Source of the DNA: a virus
IMG/VR virus record: IMGVR_UViG_3300046512_000015
Location: 1 to 51,630 of that record
Direction: 5' to 3' (one strand)
Length of the DNA stretch: 51,630 nt
In this document: in pieces, positions 1 through 10,250 of the stretch
Numbering within the stretch: position 1 is the first letter of the stretch
Layout of the letters: the number at the start of each line of letters is the position of its first letter
Made by a program: the position numbers and the translations under genes
Notes under the pieces: generated by a model
Seen by the model: only the letters and a program-made list of their open reading frames with translations
Told to the model about the DNA's origin: nothing
Databases searched by the model: none

Positions 1-127
1 ACTTCTCATTGCTAATAATGTTCCACCAACATATTGGACCTCGTTTGATGACCAATACATCGTCACAGACGCATACGACAGTGAAGTAGAAGACACGCTA
101 CAATCCACTAAAACGCAGTGCCTTGCG
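1..127. repeat. Terminal overlap, left copy (identical to 51504-51630)
   Basis: The first 127 bases are repeated exactly as the last 127 bases of the window, and one reading frame continues through the join. This is the signature of a circular or circularly permuted molecule whose contig ends were not trimmed. 127 is also a common largest k-mer in short-read assemblers, so the overlap is more likely an assembly product than a physical terminal repeat. Confidence 0.95.
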
Positions 128-361
128 TACATGCATCCAACTTGGAGCCATGTAGACAACGCAGTTCCAAATCTCCCTGAAGAGGCATTTCCAGCTCTTG
201 TAGAAGAAGCAAAGAGTACAGCATTCTTGGCTTTGAAACAAACAGCTAATCAGAAGGCAGAACAGAAAGCATCCAGACAACAACGCTGGCTATCACGAAA
301 AGCTTGGAGTGCCCACGGAGGCATTCGCTACGATGATTACGGCAGAAAGAGTAGAAAATGA
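1..361 (+). CDS. Tail tubular protein A-like adaptor, C-terminal part (gene starts at 51109)
   Basis: This is the 3' part of a gene cut by the linearisation point. The frame is open from base 2 and joins the gene starting at 51109 to give a protein of about 251 residues. Length, its place just before the tail-tube B-like gene and its place after the capsid genes fit the T7 gp11-type adaptor, which sits between portal and tail nozzle. The C-terminus is basic and rich in Gln and Ala (KQTANQKAEQKASRQQRW). An internal ATG at 131 is not the real start because the frame stays open upstream. The stop overlaps the next gene in an ATGA junction. The family call rests on context and length, not on a diagnostic motif. 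Confidence 0.8.
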   Translation, partial: LLIANNVPPTYWTSFDDQYIVTDAYDSEVEDTLQSTKTQCLAYMHPTWSHVDNAVPNLPEEAFPALVEEAKSTAFLALKQTANQKAEQKASRQQRWLSRKAWSAHGGIRYDDYGRKSRK

Positions 362-540
362 GTATTGTAGAATATCAGGGATATCAAATTAAACCTCATC
401 GAGAGGTGCCCACTAATTACATTGTAGTTACTGCTGGCAAGGGAGGCAAGATTCCAAATGTGTTGGACGGATTGTTCACCACACCAGCTTACGCTAAACA
501 CGCTATTGACAACTATCTGGCAAGCAAGGTAAAAGAGTAA
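358..540 (+). CDS. Small hypothetical protein in the tail-tube operon (60 aa)
   Basis: I do not recognise this 60-residue protein. Its ATG overlaps the stop of the tail adaptor gene (ATGA), and its TAA overlaps the ATG of the next gene (TAATG), so it is translationally coupled on both sides and is almost certainly real. It has no signal peptide or membrane segment. The sequence is mixed polar and aromatic (VEYQGYQIKPH, then ending in NYLASKVKE). Its position between the two tail-tube genes suggests a virion or tail-assembly role, but that is inference from context. Confidence 0.7.
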   Translation: MSIVEYQGYQIKPHREVPTNYIVVTAGKGGKIPNVLDGLFTTPAYAKHAIDNYLASKVKE

Positions 541-2741
541 TGGCTAAACAAGGACAACGTGCTGAGGTAAACACCTTCATCCAAGGACTTATTACAGAAG
601 CGAGTCCTTTGAACTTTCCCCCTAATGCGTCTAAAGAAGAAGAAAACTTTGAACTATTCAAAGATGGAACTAGACGTAGACGTAAAGGAATGGATTTAGA
701 GAGTAATTATCTCTTCCGACCAAGTACAGTTTCCCTCCTCTCTAATCCAAATCATTCTTGTTCTTATCATGAGTGGGAGTCAGTATCTGGAGATCCTAAT
801 CTCAATTTTGTAGTGATTAGTTTTGGGAACACGTTTTACGTATACAATCCTGACTTTGATGATTTAAGTAATAATGGCTACGTAGGTGCTGTATACCCAA
901 CAGCGTACGAATCTGGTCCAGTAAATAATTGGAATTGTGCATCTGTAGATGGTAAGCTTGTTGCTGTTGGTGGTCAGCGTAGGGCGTATGTAATTTCTTA
1001 TGATAAAGACACTAACGCACTTTCCTTTGTTTCAGACACCCTGAAAGTTAGGGATTTTTGGGGGATTGAAACTCCAGATCCTAATTTAGAGACAGATGTT
1101 AAATACCAACCAACAGATGATTATATTGAACACAGGTATAATCTTGCTAATCAGTCTTGGGGTGTTCCTCGTAAAGACAAGGTAGGTGCAATTGCTGACC
1201 CTGTAGAAGTGTTCCATACGGAATACAGTAAATATCCAAGTAACTCTGAAGTTGTATGGACTGGTCTTCAATACCAACCGGTTGTAGCTGGAGCTGATCC
1301 TTACGAAAGGATCTTCCCAAACCTTTATAAAGAAGTGTTTGCACAAGGTGTTCCTGCTAGTAAGGGATATTTTGTAATTGATCTACTGCGTCGTGGTGAA
1401 AGTCGTGAACAAGCTTTTATTGACAACTATGTTAATACTGGTTTGGTGTTGGCTACACACGAAATCACTGCTCCTGACGACATTACTACTAAAGGGAGCA
1501 CCTGCGTAGCTGAATACGCCGGAAGGGTGTTCTATGCAGGGTTCAATGGTGAGCTTCAAAATGGGGACAGCAGAAGCCCTAATCTCTCTAATTACGTAGT
1601 CTTTAGTCAGGTTGTTAAGAACACTGATGACATTTTTAATTGTTATCAAGTAGGAGATCCCACTTCTAGAGACGGTTCAGATATTGTAGATACTGATGGA
1701 GGTTTCTTAAGAATCTCTGGTGCATCTAACTTGGTATCTTTAAAGTATATTGGAAATAGTTTAATTGTTTTAGCTGAAAATGGTATCTGGGCAATTAGTG
1801 GTGGATCAGATTATGGATTTACAGCTACAAATTACAAAGTTACTCAAATTAGCTCTTTCGGCTGTTCTTCTCCTAATTCGGTAGTTATCCAAGGGGATGC
1901 AGTTCTGTATTGGGGTGACGGTGGAATCTACTCCATTGGTTTAGATAAAGTTGGTGTTCTTTCTGTTACCAATTTAACACAGACTACCATTCAGCAATTA
2001 TACGATAAGATTCCTAAATCTTCCAGAGATTTTGCATTTGGTATCTACGACGAAGCTACTAAAAAAGCAAGATGGATTTTCAAAGAAGGGACTGCGTTCA
2101 CAACGTCTTCTGTAACTAAGGAATTAGTGTTAGATTTCAATTTAGGTAATTTTACTTTAAATAGAATTGCCCAAATTATGGATAATGAAGTTATCCGCCC
2201 TTTTCTTGCTGGAACCAATATCAAGTATGTCACGATTGGAAAGCAAGTTCCTCTGAATGATAATCAAAGAGATTTTACTTTCTCAGATTATAATAATTTA
2301 GAATTCACAGATTGGGAACGGGTAGACGGTACAGGAAAAGATGCTAAGGCATTTATGTTGACAGGCTCTCAGATTGCAGGAGATTCTGCAATTCATAAAC
2401 AAATTCCTTATGCTGTTATACATTTTGAGCGTACTGAAACGAGCACTGATGAAGACGCTATCCCTAATAATCAATCTTCTTGTTTAGTCCAGTTTTATTG
2501 GGATTGGGCTTATAGTGGTTTGTCTAATAAAGTTACCAGCTTGCAACAAGCTTACAAATATCGTAAAGCTTTAATTGTAGCTCCGTTTGAACAGTACGAT
2601 AATGGATTTGAGGTGATTACGTCCCGATTGAAGATTCGTGGTCGCGGAAGGTCTTTTGCGATGTACATTGAAACAGAGCCTAAGAAAGATTGTCATATTT
2701 TAGGCTGGAATTTAACATTAAATGGTGATCCTGTTGCCTAA
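540..2741 (+). CDS. Tail tubular protein B-like (tail nozzle) protein
   Basis: This 733-residue protein has the length and position of T7 gp12, the nozzle of short podovirus tails (about 790 residues in T7). The N-terminus carries the family-like pattern EVNTFIQGLITEASPLNFPP followed by a basic TRRRRKG stretch, resembling the 'GGISQQ...KRP' opening of tail-tube B and stabilisation proteins. The remainder is rich in Gly, Tyr and Asn, as in beta-propeller nozzle proteins (for example SLKYIGNSLIVLAENGIWAI). It follows the adaptor gene directly and precedes the internal virion block, which is the T7-like order. A P22 gp10-like stabilisation protein is an alternative name for the same role. Confidence 0.85.
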   Translation: MAKQGQRAEVNTFIQGLITEASPLNFPPNASKEEENFELFKDGTRRRRKGMDLESNYLFRPSTVSLLSNPNHSCSYHEWESVSGDPNLNFVVISFGNTFYVYNPDFDDLSNNGYVGAVYPTAYESGPVNNWNCASVDGKLVAVGGQRRAYVISYDKDTNALSFVSDTLKVRDFWGIETPDPNLETDVKYQPTDDYIEHRYNLANQSWGVPRKDKVGAIADPVEVFHTEYSKYPSNSEVVWTGLQYQPVVAGADPYERIFPNLYKEVFAQGVPASKGYFVIDLLRRGESREQAFIDNYVNTGLVLATHEITAPDDITTKGSTCVAEYAGRVFYAGFNGELQNGDSRSPNLSNYVVFSQVVKNTDDIFNCYQVGDPTSRDGSDIVDTDGGFLRISGASNLVSLKYIGNSLIVLAENGIWAISGGSDYGFTATNYKVTQISSFGCSSPNSVVIQGDAVLYWGDGGIYSIGLDKVGVLSVTNLTQTTIQQLYDKIPKSSRDFAFGIYDEATKKARWIFKEGTAFTTSSVTKELVLDFNLGNFTLNRIAQIMDNEVIRPFLAGTNIKYVTIGKQVPLNDNQRDFTFSDYNNLEFTDWERVDGTGKDAKAFMLTGSQIAGDSAIHKQIPYAVIHFERTETSTDEDAIPNNQSSCLVQFYWDWAYSGLSNKVTSLQQAYKYRKALIVAPFEQYDNGFEVITSRLKIRGRGRSFAMYIETEPKKDCHILGWNLTLNGDPVA

Positions 2742-3183
2742 ATATACAATTGAAGTGTTGGCAGATAAGGACATGGAATGGTTTGTAGAAACTGCCTGTG
2801 TCAACATGCTAAAATACGAAACGTTAAGAGAAGACCTTGTTAATGTGGATAACCTCTATATGTTGGCATCTTTAACTGCAATCTCAGGAACCTCATTTGT
2901 AGTTAAGGTTGATGGGGTTAATGCAGGAGCAATTGGGGGGATTCTTTCCCCCAATCTGTTTAATCCAGATATTACAACATTATCAGAACTGTTCTGGTAC
3001 GTTCTTCCCGAATACAGAGAAGGTCGTGTAGGGGCAATGCTTTTAAATAAGTTCTTAGAAGTTGGTGATGAACAGGCAGATGAAATCAGTATGTCACTGC
3101 TTATTAGTAGTAAGTTAAAAAAGGAATCCTTGTTTAAAAAAGGATTTGTATTACAGGAATATAGTTTTATAAAGAGAAAATAA
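2722..3183 (+). CDS. GNAT-like protein, possible T7 gp13-type internal virion protein (153 aa)
   Basis: The 153-residue product has a GNAT-like outline. An N-terminal helical part is followed by strands (SGTSFVVKVDGVNAGAIGG), then a segment around residues 95-115 (YVLPEYREGRVGAMLLNKFLE) that looks like the acetyl-CoA-binding V-V-P-x-Y-R-G-x-G-x-A-x-x-L pattern. T7-like phages carry a comparable gene (gp13) at this place in the virion operon. The start overlaps the tail nozzle gene by 20 nt; an in-frame TTG at 2737 is an alternative. The next gene overlaps by TAATG. Whether it acetylates anything is unknown; the phage member may be only structural. Confidence 0.65.
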   Translation: MVILLPKYTIEVLADKDMEWFVETACVNMLKYETLREDLVNVDNLYMLASLTAISGTSFVVKVDGVNAGAIGGILSPNLFNPDITTLSELFWYVLPEYREGRVGAMLLNKFLEVGDEQADEISMSLLISSKLKKESLFKKGFVLQEYSFIKRK

Positions 3184-3695
3184 TGGCATTTCTAACTTCA
3201 ACATATCTTGCAATTGCAGCTATTGCGGTAGGCACTGCTTCTTATGTAAGTGCAGAGAAGTCTCGAAAAGAAGCACAAGTAAACTATGCTTCCCAAGCAA
3301 GCGAGCAGCGTAAAGCACAAAGTGAACAAAATGCATTGAATGCACAAAGTGCAGCGGCTGAACGAAGACAGCAAGTAAGAGAACAGCGCATTAAGCTGGC
3401 ACGGCTTGAACAGGCAGCAGAGAATACAGGAACAGAAGGAAGTTCTGGAGCACTAGGGGCTGCTGGAGGATTCGCTACTCAGCTTGGTGCTAACATTGGA
3501 AGTAATCTAGGAGCAATCGCAGCTTCTCAGCGTACAGGCGGTTATTTACAAGCCGCTGCTGATTTTGGTACAGCCGCACAAAGAAATCTTTCTGACATGG
3601 GCGCATCTCAAAATCTATTCAGCTTGTCAACTACAATCTTTAATGCAGCAGGTGGATTTAGCGCATTCAAAACTGCGCCTACAGGTAAAACGTAA
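3183..3695 (+). CDS. Internal virion protein B-like (T7 gp14-type)
   Basis: This 170-residue Ala- and Gln-rich protein starts with a hydrophobic segment (about residues 3-22, LTSTYLAIAAIAVGTASYVS). A long coiled-coil of QRKAQSEQ and AAERRQQVREQR type follows, then a Gly/Ala-rich segment (GALGAAGGFATQLGANIG). That composition matches gp14 of T7-like phages, which is ejected first and forms the outer-membrane pore of the trans-envelope channel. It comes directly before the very large internal protein. The call rests on composition and order; I see no catalytic motif. Confidence 0.75.
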   Translation: MAFLTSTYLAIAAIAVGTASYVSAEKSRKEAQVNYASQASEQRKAQSEQNALNAQSAAAERRQQVREQRIKLARLEQAAENTGTEGSSGALGAAGGFATQLGANIGSNLGAIAASQRTGGYLQAAADFGTAAQRNLSDMGASQNLFSLSTTIFNAAGGFSAFKTAPTGKT

Positions 3696-3705
3696 AAGGA
3701 TTTAA

Positions 3706-6700
3706 ATGGATATTCTAAATGAGGATATGGATGCAGGGAGCCTGCCTCCTGATATGCCTATGTCTGATCTGGTTGATATTAAACCAGAATCGGCTGTTCC
3801 TGTACCTCAAGGGGCAATCCGCAATAGGGCGGCTACAAGCGCATTGCTTCAGGGTGATCCTAATAAAGTAGCAGACTCTTATCAGATGATGATGTTGGAA
3901 GGGTCGGATGGTAAAGACACCACCCACCAACAAATTACTGATTTGGTAGCCGCACAAACAAAGAACAATAGCGTACAAGGTGTTATTCGTGTATTAGGGG
4001 ATCGCAGTATTCCTTTGGAACAGAAGAAACGCCTGATGAATTTTGTACAGCAAGGTAATTTTAAAGAAGAGCCTGCTATCACGTTACAAAGTGCAGCACT
4101 GGCGGCTCCTAGTAAAGGTGAGGATATCCGAGGAGAAGCTGCTCGTGTATCAACAGCAGATGCTCTTGCTGAGATGCAGAAGGAACGTGAGGATCGACAA
4201 AAGCTGGTAAATGGTGCTATGGCTCAATTACCAGAAGCTTCCTTGCAAACTGTAGCTGATATGACCGTAGCTAATGTTCTTCCTTTTGGCCGTAACGTTA
4301 TTGCGGCTCGTGTAGCTAATACACAGAATAAGAAAGACAATGTTCCTGCCAATTTAGGACAGTGGATTAAGAACTTCCTATTACCGGGTTCTACTAAAGC
4401 TGATCTTCAGAATCGATTAAACAGCATCCCTCCAGAGAATCGTCAGAAATATACTGAGAGCCTGCTAGCCTCTATTAAAGAGAGTGCAGCGGTGTTCCAC
4501 AATGACAACTACTTTGCTCAATACCAAACTGCTGTAAGCCTGCTAGACAGCCCTAGAGCGTCTACAACGGAAGTATGGGCTGAAAACGTAGGAACTGTAT
4601 TAGACGCCTTCTGGGTGAGTAGCTTGGCTAAAAGTGCAGGACGAATGGCTGGTGAAGCTGCTGCTGGTCCTAGAGCGGCTGGTACATCTTCAGAGACTGT
4701 GCACCCTGCTAATTGGGAGCTTGTTGATGATGCTGTTAAACCTCCGGGATTTCAAACTACAATCCCTAGTGGTACAAAGCGTTTAAAATCTAACGTACAA
4801 GATTCCACTAAACGTATTGAGCTTAATTCTCCAGTACATCGTGAAAATCCTGTAGCCCCATACAGCTTGATTGAACAGGTTAATCCTGCACAAGCTAAAG
4901 AGATTCATAGGGCAATGGTTGCTGAGGGCGATGAGCTTGCTCAAGCAATGACCGGGGTTTCTAAAGAACAGGCGTTAACTAATAATGCGTATCCTCAAGT
5001 AGCAACGGATAGTGGAGCAGTTCTTAATAAGGCTAATCAAGATTTAGAGCCTTTTGTAGGTAACACAGGGGCTTTACGTTACACCCCACAAGAGTTCCAA
5101 GGCGCAGTAGATACGACAATCAATGATTTTCGTGGTGCTTCTGGCATGGAGATTAATGATGCCATGACCACATTCAAGGTTGATGGAGATCATCTGGCTA
5201 TTGATGCTCACTACACGACTGCTGGGGGTGCATGGACCACTCCTGAAGGCGCTAAACAACAAGCCATGTTCTCTCTACGTAGCTACGGAATTACGGCTGA
5301 TGAGATTACGGTGATGGAACGGAATGGCATGGATTATGTTCCAGCCACTGGAAATGCTCCGGGTGATTACATCATTAAGGTTAAGACCCGTCATGCTATT
5401 CAAGATTCAGAGGTTCCTCAATGGAATCCTCTAGACGTAAAGCGTAATTGGACTGATCGCATTAGTCAAACAGGAAGTGAAACACACGGTAATCTGTCTG
5501 GGATGTTAATGGATCCCGGCAGTATGCTCCATCCTACACTAACCAGTTCTGCTGCTGTAGCAACAGATCAAGCTATTACATTTGAGACAACCCTCTTACG
5601 TCCTATTAAAGAGCTACGTACTCAGATGGCGAGCTACCCTATTAAGCGTAGGGGGGCTATTGAAGAATATATGAAAGAGGCTAATCAGAATGGATTACCT
5701 CATGATCCTTTGGTGTTAACTGCTAGAGGATTTAGCCAGACTGAGATTGACTCTCTGAAATTGTGGAGGGATATCTGGGATGGTCATTACTACTTAGAAA
5801 ACTTTGATATGGTGAGAACCCTCAACAGTCAAGGATATCAAGTAATTGACAACGGTGCTCATAAGTTCTTTGCTCGTCCAGTTCCTAAGAATCAGAATAT
5901 TGGTAAAGTATATGATCCGGGTAAAGGTCAAGTTGTAACGCTAAACAAGACGGATATGGATTCTCTGTACAATACAGGGGGGACGTATGCTTCTCTTCGT
6001 AGATCAGTAATGATTAATGGAGATGAGATTGAGCATATTCTTGTTCGCAACACCCCTACGGAATATCTGCGTAAGGTTAGAGCAACTGATCCAATTCTAA
6101 ATTATCGTGAAGGCTATTACACGGTAAATTATAAAGCCCCTAAATTCATTGATGAAATTACTATTAATTCTGCTGGTAAAGAAGTTAGACGTACTGTAGG
6201 CGTTGCTGGGAATACAGCAGATGCAGATATGTTTGCTAAAGGACGGGAAGCCTCTACTGGTAATCGCCATTTAGTTAGAGAGGATAGTAAGGGATTCCGT
6301 AAAGACGGGGACGGATATTGGGACTTACAAGAAGCTAGTGGACGTATTGCACAACGTATGCGTGGACAGCCCCTAGTACAGGCTACAGGCATTAATAATC
6401 TTGGAGTGGGTACATACATCGAGAATCCAATGGAAAGCGCTGTACGGGCTGCTAAGAGCCTTGCAGGACGTACTATTGGACGCCCAATGCTAGAAACTGC
6501 TAAGAAACGATTTGTTGCTCAATATGGGGAGTTCCTTCCTCCAGTAGCACATGGTCCTAAGCAATTTCCAATGAACCGTACAGAGATTGTAGATCACGTA
6601 AGCCATACCAGTTCTAAAGTTGCTGATGCTCGTACCACTTACAATTATATTAAGTTCTTGGAAAACGGGTACATTAATTCCGCAGATGAAATCTTTAAGG

Positions 6701-8409
6701 GAGGTATGAATGTTCTGGCCGATATGCTTGGTAAGTATCATCTTTCTACTGGAGAGCGTGCTGTTCGGTATGCTGGCGACATTGCTCCCTCACATCTTAC
6801 TAAAGCTACTGTGTTCCAAGCATATATCGCTTTTTCTAATCCTGTACGACAGTGGATTGTTCAAAGTCATCAAGTAACACGCACAATGGCTTATAATCCC
6901 ATTGGATGGTTCAATGGTAAAATCTTAGAACAAACTACAGGATATCTAGGAATCAAGTCTGGGCTGGTACAGGGTAACAAGCTTGCTAAGGACTTTACTA
7001 AGTTTGTAGATGAAAGTGGAATGGTTGCAGGTGTTGATAAGAATAGTTTAGTTCGTGGTATGGGACTGGATATGGCTGACAGCACTTATGGACTGAAACG
7101 TGGTGCTGTAGAATTGGCAAGTCTTCCTCAACGAGTTGGTTTCGACTTAGGGGAGAAGATGAATCAGATTGGACATCTCTCTGCTGTATATGAGAAGTAT
7201 GTCCGAGAAGGCAAGAACATAGCTGATAAGACTATTCGGGATCAAGCTATGGCAGAAGCTAGAGCATTAAGCTATGACTTGAATAAGGCTGGGGAACTGG
7301 CTTACACCCAAGGCAGTGCTGCTGCTGTTCTTCAATTCTTACAGATGCCACATAAAGCCATGCTTCAATTAACCAATCGTAAACTTCCATTAGATGTTAG
7401 CTTACGTCTAGCAGGATGGGATTTGGTTATGTTTGGTCTACCTGTGGCAACGATTAGTGCTGTTATGACCGCTGCTGGTGCTGATGGAGATGACATCCTC
7501 CCTAACGATCCAGAACATAGAGAAATGTTTGTTGAAGGGCTAGAGTCTTATGCTCTAAATAAATTCTTTAGTGACATGGATGATAGCGGAGACAGAACAC
7601 ACATTGACTTCAGTGCATTGAAGCCTAATGATATGGATGGATGGGCAAAGATGATTGGGGCTTTCTCTGATAAAGGGATGCTTCAAATGATTGCTGCTTC
7701 TCCTGCTGGACAAATCCTTGCTGTTGATGGAACTAATAAATCCACACGTAATGGACGTATCCCGCAGGCTGTTCTAACAATGGGTAGATTCTTCAATGTG
7801 GTGGAAGAAATTGATCCTCAGAATCCTACAGACTTCCAAGCAGTATTGAACGATGTAGCTAAGATTACTTCGGGATGGACTGCTGCTTCTAACGCTAAGA
7901 TTATGATGGAGACGCGTAAGAAGTTTGACACTATGGGTGTTGCAGTGGACAGCTATGTAACCTCTCCAGAGATTGCGGCAGCTTTCCTAGGCTTTGGCAC
8001 TATGGCAACTAAAGATCTGTATGATATTTCCCAACGTAGAATTACGGATAAGAAGAAGCATGAAGAAGATGTGATGTCTCGTTATCGTGACATTGTGCGA
8101 TATTATAGCGATGCCTTACAAGGTGACAATGTAGACGTACAACATGTTCAGAAAGTTTCTAGTATGTTAATGCGTACATTCTCTGATCCGGGAGATAGGG
8201 ATTTAGTATACAAACAGTGGCAAAAAGACATGATGGGTAAAGAACAGCAATTGTTCCAAACCATGATGGATGCTTCTGATATGCCCAATGCTAATCGTTT
8301 ACTCGATGACATCAAGCTGTGGCCTGTAGATCAAGCAACTAAAGATCAAATGACTCAACGTGTAAAGGATATCCGAGCACTAAGAGACCAAAATAAGGAA
8401 ACTAAATAA
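3706..8409 (+). CDS. Large internal virion (ejection) protein, T7 gp16-like
   Basis: At 1567 residues this is the largest gene of the genome, in the slot of the T7 ejection protein gp16 (1318 residues). It is mostly hydrophilic and helical, with a hydrophobic segment near residues 1240-1265 (VMFGLPVATISAVMTAAGA) that could insert into a membrane. I see no N-terminal lysozyme-like transglycosylase domain of the kind T7 gp16 carries; in this phage that enzyme is a separate gene at 10234. An AAGGTTT-poor leader (aaaaggattta) supplies the ribosome site. The stop overlaps the next start (TAATG). The role in forming a DNA ejection conduit is inferred from the family. Confidence 0.75.
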   Translation: MDILNEDMDAGSLPPDMPMSDLVDIKPESAVPVPQGAIRNRAATSALLQGDPNKVADSYQMMMLEGSDGKDTTHQQITDLVAAQTKNNSVQGVIRVLGDRSIPLEQKKRLMNFVQQGNFKEEPAITLQSAALAAPSKGEDIRGEAARVSTADALAEMQKEREDRQKLVNGAMAQLPEASLQTVADMTVANVLPFGRNVIAARVANTQNKKDNVPANLGQWIKNFLLPGSTKADLQNRLNSIPPENRQKYTESLLASIKESAAVFHNDNYFAQYQTAVSLLDSPRASTTEVWAENVGTVLDAFWVSSLAKSAGRMAGEAAAGPRAAGTSSETVHPANWELVDDAVKPPGFQTTIPSGTKRLKSNVQDSTKRIELNSPVHRENPVAPYSLIEQVNPAQAKEIHRAMVAEGDELAQAMTGVSKEQALTNNAYPQVATDSGAVLNKANQDLEPFVGNTGALRYTPQEFQGAVDTTINDFRGASGMEINDAMTTFKVDGDHLAIDAHYTTAGGAWTTPEGAKQQAMFSLRSYGITADEITVMERNGMDYVPATGNAPGDYIIKVKTRHAIQDSEVPQWNPLDVKRNWTDRISQTGSETHGNLSGMLMDPGSMLHPTLTSSAAVATDQAITFETTLLRPIKELRTQMASYPIKRRGAIEEYMKEANQNGLPHDPLVLTARGFSQTEIDSLKLWRDIWDGHYYLENFDMVRTLNSQGYQVIDNGAHKFFARPVPKNQNIGKVYDPGKGQVVTLNKTDMDSLYNTGGTYASLRRSVMINGDEIEHILVRNTPTEYLRKVRATDPILNYREGYYTVNYKAPKFIDEITINSAGKEVRRTVGVAGNTADADMFAKGREASTGNRHLVREDSKGFRKDGDGYWDLQEASGRIAQRMRGQPLVQATGINNLGVGTYIENPMESAVRAAKSLAGRTIGRPMLETAKKRFVAQYGEFLPPVAHGPKQFPMNRTEIVDHVSHTSSKVADARTTYNYIKFLENGYINSADEIFKGGMNVLADMLGKYHLSTGERAVRYAGDIAPSHLTKATVFQAYIAFSNPVRQWIVQSHQVTRTMAYNPIGWFNGKILEQTTGYLGIKSGLVQGNKLAKDFTKFVDESGMVAGVDKNSLVRGMGLDMADSTYGLKRGAVELASLPQRVGFDLGEKMNQIGHLSAVYEKYVREGKNIADKTIRDQAMAEARALSYDLNKAGELAYTQGSAAAVLQFLQMPHKAMLQLTNRKLPLDVSLRLAGWDLVMFGLPVATISAVMTAAGADGDDILPNDPEHREMFVEGLESYALNKFFSDMDDSGDRTHIDFSALKPNDMDGWAKMIGAFSDKGMLQMIAASPAGQILAVDGTNKSTRNGRIPQAVLTMGRFFNVVEEIDPQNPTDFQAVLNDVAKITSGWTAASNAKIMMETRKKFDTMGVAVDSYVTSPEIAAAFLGFGTMATKDLYDISQRRITDKKKHEEDVMSRYRDIVRYYSDALQGDNVDVQHVQKVSSMLMRTFSDPGDRDLVYKQWQKDMMGKEQQLFQTMMDASDMPNANRLLDDIKLWPVDQATKDQMTQRVKDIRALRDQNKETK

Positions 8410-10250
8410 TGGCTGAATTTCAAGTTGACCTCTCTGCCCCTCGTGGGCAGGGGGCACAGCCAGTGCAAGCTGTTCAAGAGCAAATTGTTCCAGAACAGCC
8501 CAATCCTCTTCTGACGGGGATTGTAAACATCTTCGCTAAAGGGCTAGAGGCTGATCGTAAGCAATCTGCTGCTGATCGTAAAGCAGCCATTGTTGGTGAA
8601 TATATTAAGAACGAGCAAGTGTATGCTTCTGCTCTAACTACGGGACAATGGAATGCGTCTCAAGTGGGGATGGCTTCTCGTTCTAATTTTACACGAATGA
8701 TTGCTTCTTATCCAGAATATGTTACTGAATTACAAGAAGCTAAGAAATCTGTTTATGATGGTACAGACGTAGGTGAAGCACAGAAGAAAGTTGATCAAGA
8801 GGTTGCTTTCAAGAACAGCCTCAAGACACAAGCTTCTAGTATGGGATTTACATTCTACGATGGGATGTCCCAAGCTGCTCAAGATGCTACAATCCTTGCT
8901 GCACAGACGGAGATCCGTACTAACAAAGCCACAGATGAGGCATACAAGCGCAATGCTGAAGCCCGTGCTGTAGCATCTGATAAGCGTGCTGGGGAATCTC
9001 ATGCATTCTCTATTCAAGAACACGTAGATCGAGAAAATGCTGTTAAGGGTGTGTTGGAAGTGGCGGATAAGAATTTCGATGCTTTAAACACTACTGCTAA
9101 AGACTTAATTTCCAACCCTAACATTCCATTTGAACAAAAGCAATTGATTATGTCTCAGAATGTTGGGCGTATTAAATCAGGTTTACAAGCAGTATCTGCA
9201 CGTAATCCAGAGCTTGCTGCTCCTTGGAGTAAGTTGGTTGATGACATTAATAACACGTTCCAAGCACTAGCCGATCCTAAGATTAAATCAGAACGAGAGC
9301 TTACTGACTTGAAGAATCAGTTTGATGCTCAACAATACAAAGCCAAGCTCTTAATCACTGCTGATCCAAAGGCACGTAATGCTGTTGCTCTCTCTAATCT
9401 CTTCGGAAACAACGATAGTCTTCTCAAGCTGGGTGTATCTCCTGTTCTTATTGGGACTCTTGCTCAACTTGGTCTTGGCCCTAATTCTGGGCAAACACCC
9501 GCTCAAGTTGTTGGCACCCCAGATGAGAAAGGTGCTCTCAAAGCCGTCAAAGGGGCCTTAAACAGCCTCCAGACAGGGAGTGCAGTGGGTGATAAGGAAG
9601 CTATGACGATTGAGGCTGTAAACACCGTTAATGGCGTCCTAAAGCAGAATGCAACAATGCAAGGACCAATCACTGCTCCAATGCTTAAAGAGTTGAGTGC
9701 TTTCTACTCTTCTCCTGAGTTTGGTAAGTTGGCAGAGAAAGGTCAATTAGATAAGCCTACAGTACAAGCTGTTAAGCAAGTATTCCAAGTATCTTATGAG
9801 CCAGCAGTTATTGAGGCTGTTCAGAATCGTCTAAACACGGCTATTGAACATTCTCCGGGACGTGATCAAGGGAATCGTGGTAAGCCTAAGCAAACATTGT
9901 TAGACACGGTAGATGTAAAATTTAATGGTAGTGGTGTTTCTTTTGTCACCAAAGCCGGAGCTTTTGATACGCTAAGTTCTTCTTTCACTCGGGATGCCCT
10001 TAAAGAGGCGGAGGGAGGTTTGAATACTCTTATCCGTATGGGAGCACACATGGAAGGAACAACAGACTATGCTTCTTACTGGGAAAAGAATAAACAACAC
10101 TACCTCCCTAATGTCTACCCAGACCCTAACAAGCTTAAGGTGGGGCAAGTGGTTAAAGGAAAGAACGGCAAGTCTTATAAATACATTGGCGGTAATTATA
10201 ATGACATTGCTAATAGCTACATGGAGTTGCCTGATGCCGGAAGCGAGTGA
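8409..10250 (+). CDS. Internal virion protein, T7 gp15-like
   Basis: This 613-residue, largely helical, Gln/Lys/Ala-rich protein has no membrane segment. It lies in the block of internal virion proteins, and its size is near T7 gp15 (747 residues), which lines the periplasmic part of the ejection tunnel. Order differs from T7: the gp16-like gene comes before, not after, this one. The N-terminus (MAEFQVDLSAPRGQGAQPVQ) is disordered and rich in Pro and Gln. The start overlaps the preceding stop (TAATG), and the last 17 nt overlap the transglycosylase gene. The assignment is by context, size and composition. Confidence 0.7.
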   Translation: MAEFQVDLSAPRGQGAQPVQAVQEQIVPEQPNPLLTGIVNIFAKGLEADRKQSAADRKAAIVGEYIKNEQVYASALTTGQWNASQVGMASRSNFTRMIASYPEYVTELQEAKKSVYDGTDVGEAQKKVDQEVAFKNSLKTQASSMGFTFYDGMSQAAQDATILAAQTEIRTNKATDEAYKRNAEARAVASDKRAGESHAFSIQEHVDRENAVKGVLEVADKNFDALNTTAKDLISNPNIPFEQKQLIMSQNVGRIKSGLQAVSARNPELAAPWSKLVDDINNTFQALADPKIKSERELTDLKNQFDAQQYKAKLLITADPKARNAVALSNLFGNNDSLLKLGVSPVLIGTLAQLGLGPNSGQTPAQVVGTPDEKGALKAVKGALNSLQTGSAVGDKEAMTIEAVNTVNGVLKQNATMQGPITAPMLKELSAFYSSPEFGKLAEKGQLDKPTVQAVKQVFQVSYEPAVIEAVQNRLNTAIEHSPGRDQGNRGKPKQTLLDTVDVKFNGSGVSFVTKAGAFDTLSSSFTRDALKEAEGGLNTLIRMGAHMEGTTDYASYWEKNKQHYLPNVYPDPNKLKVGQVVKGKNGKSYKYIGGNYNDIANSYMELPDAGSE

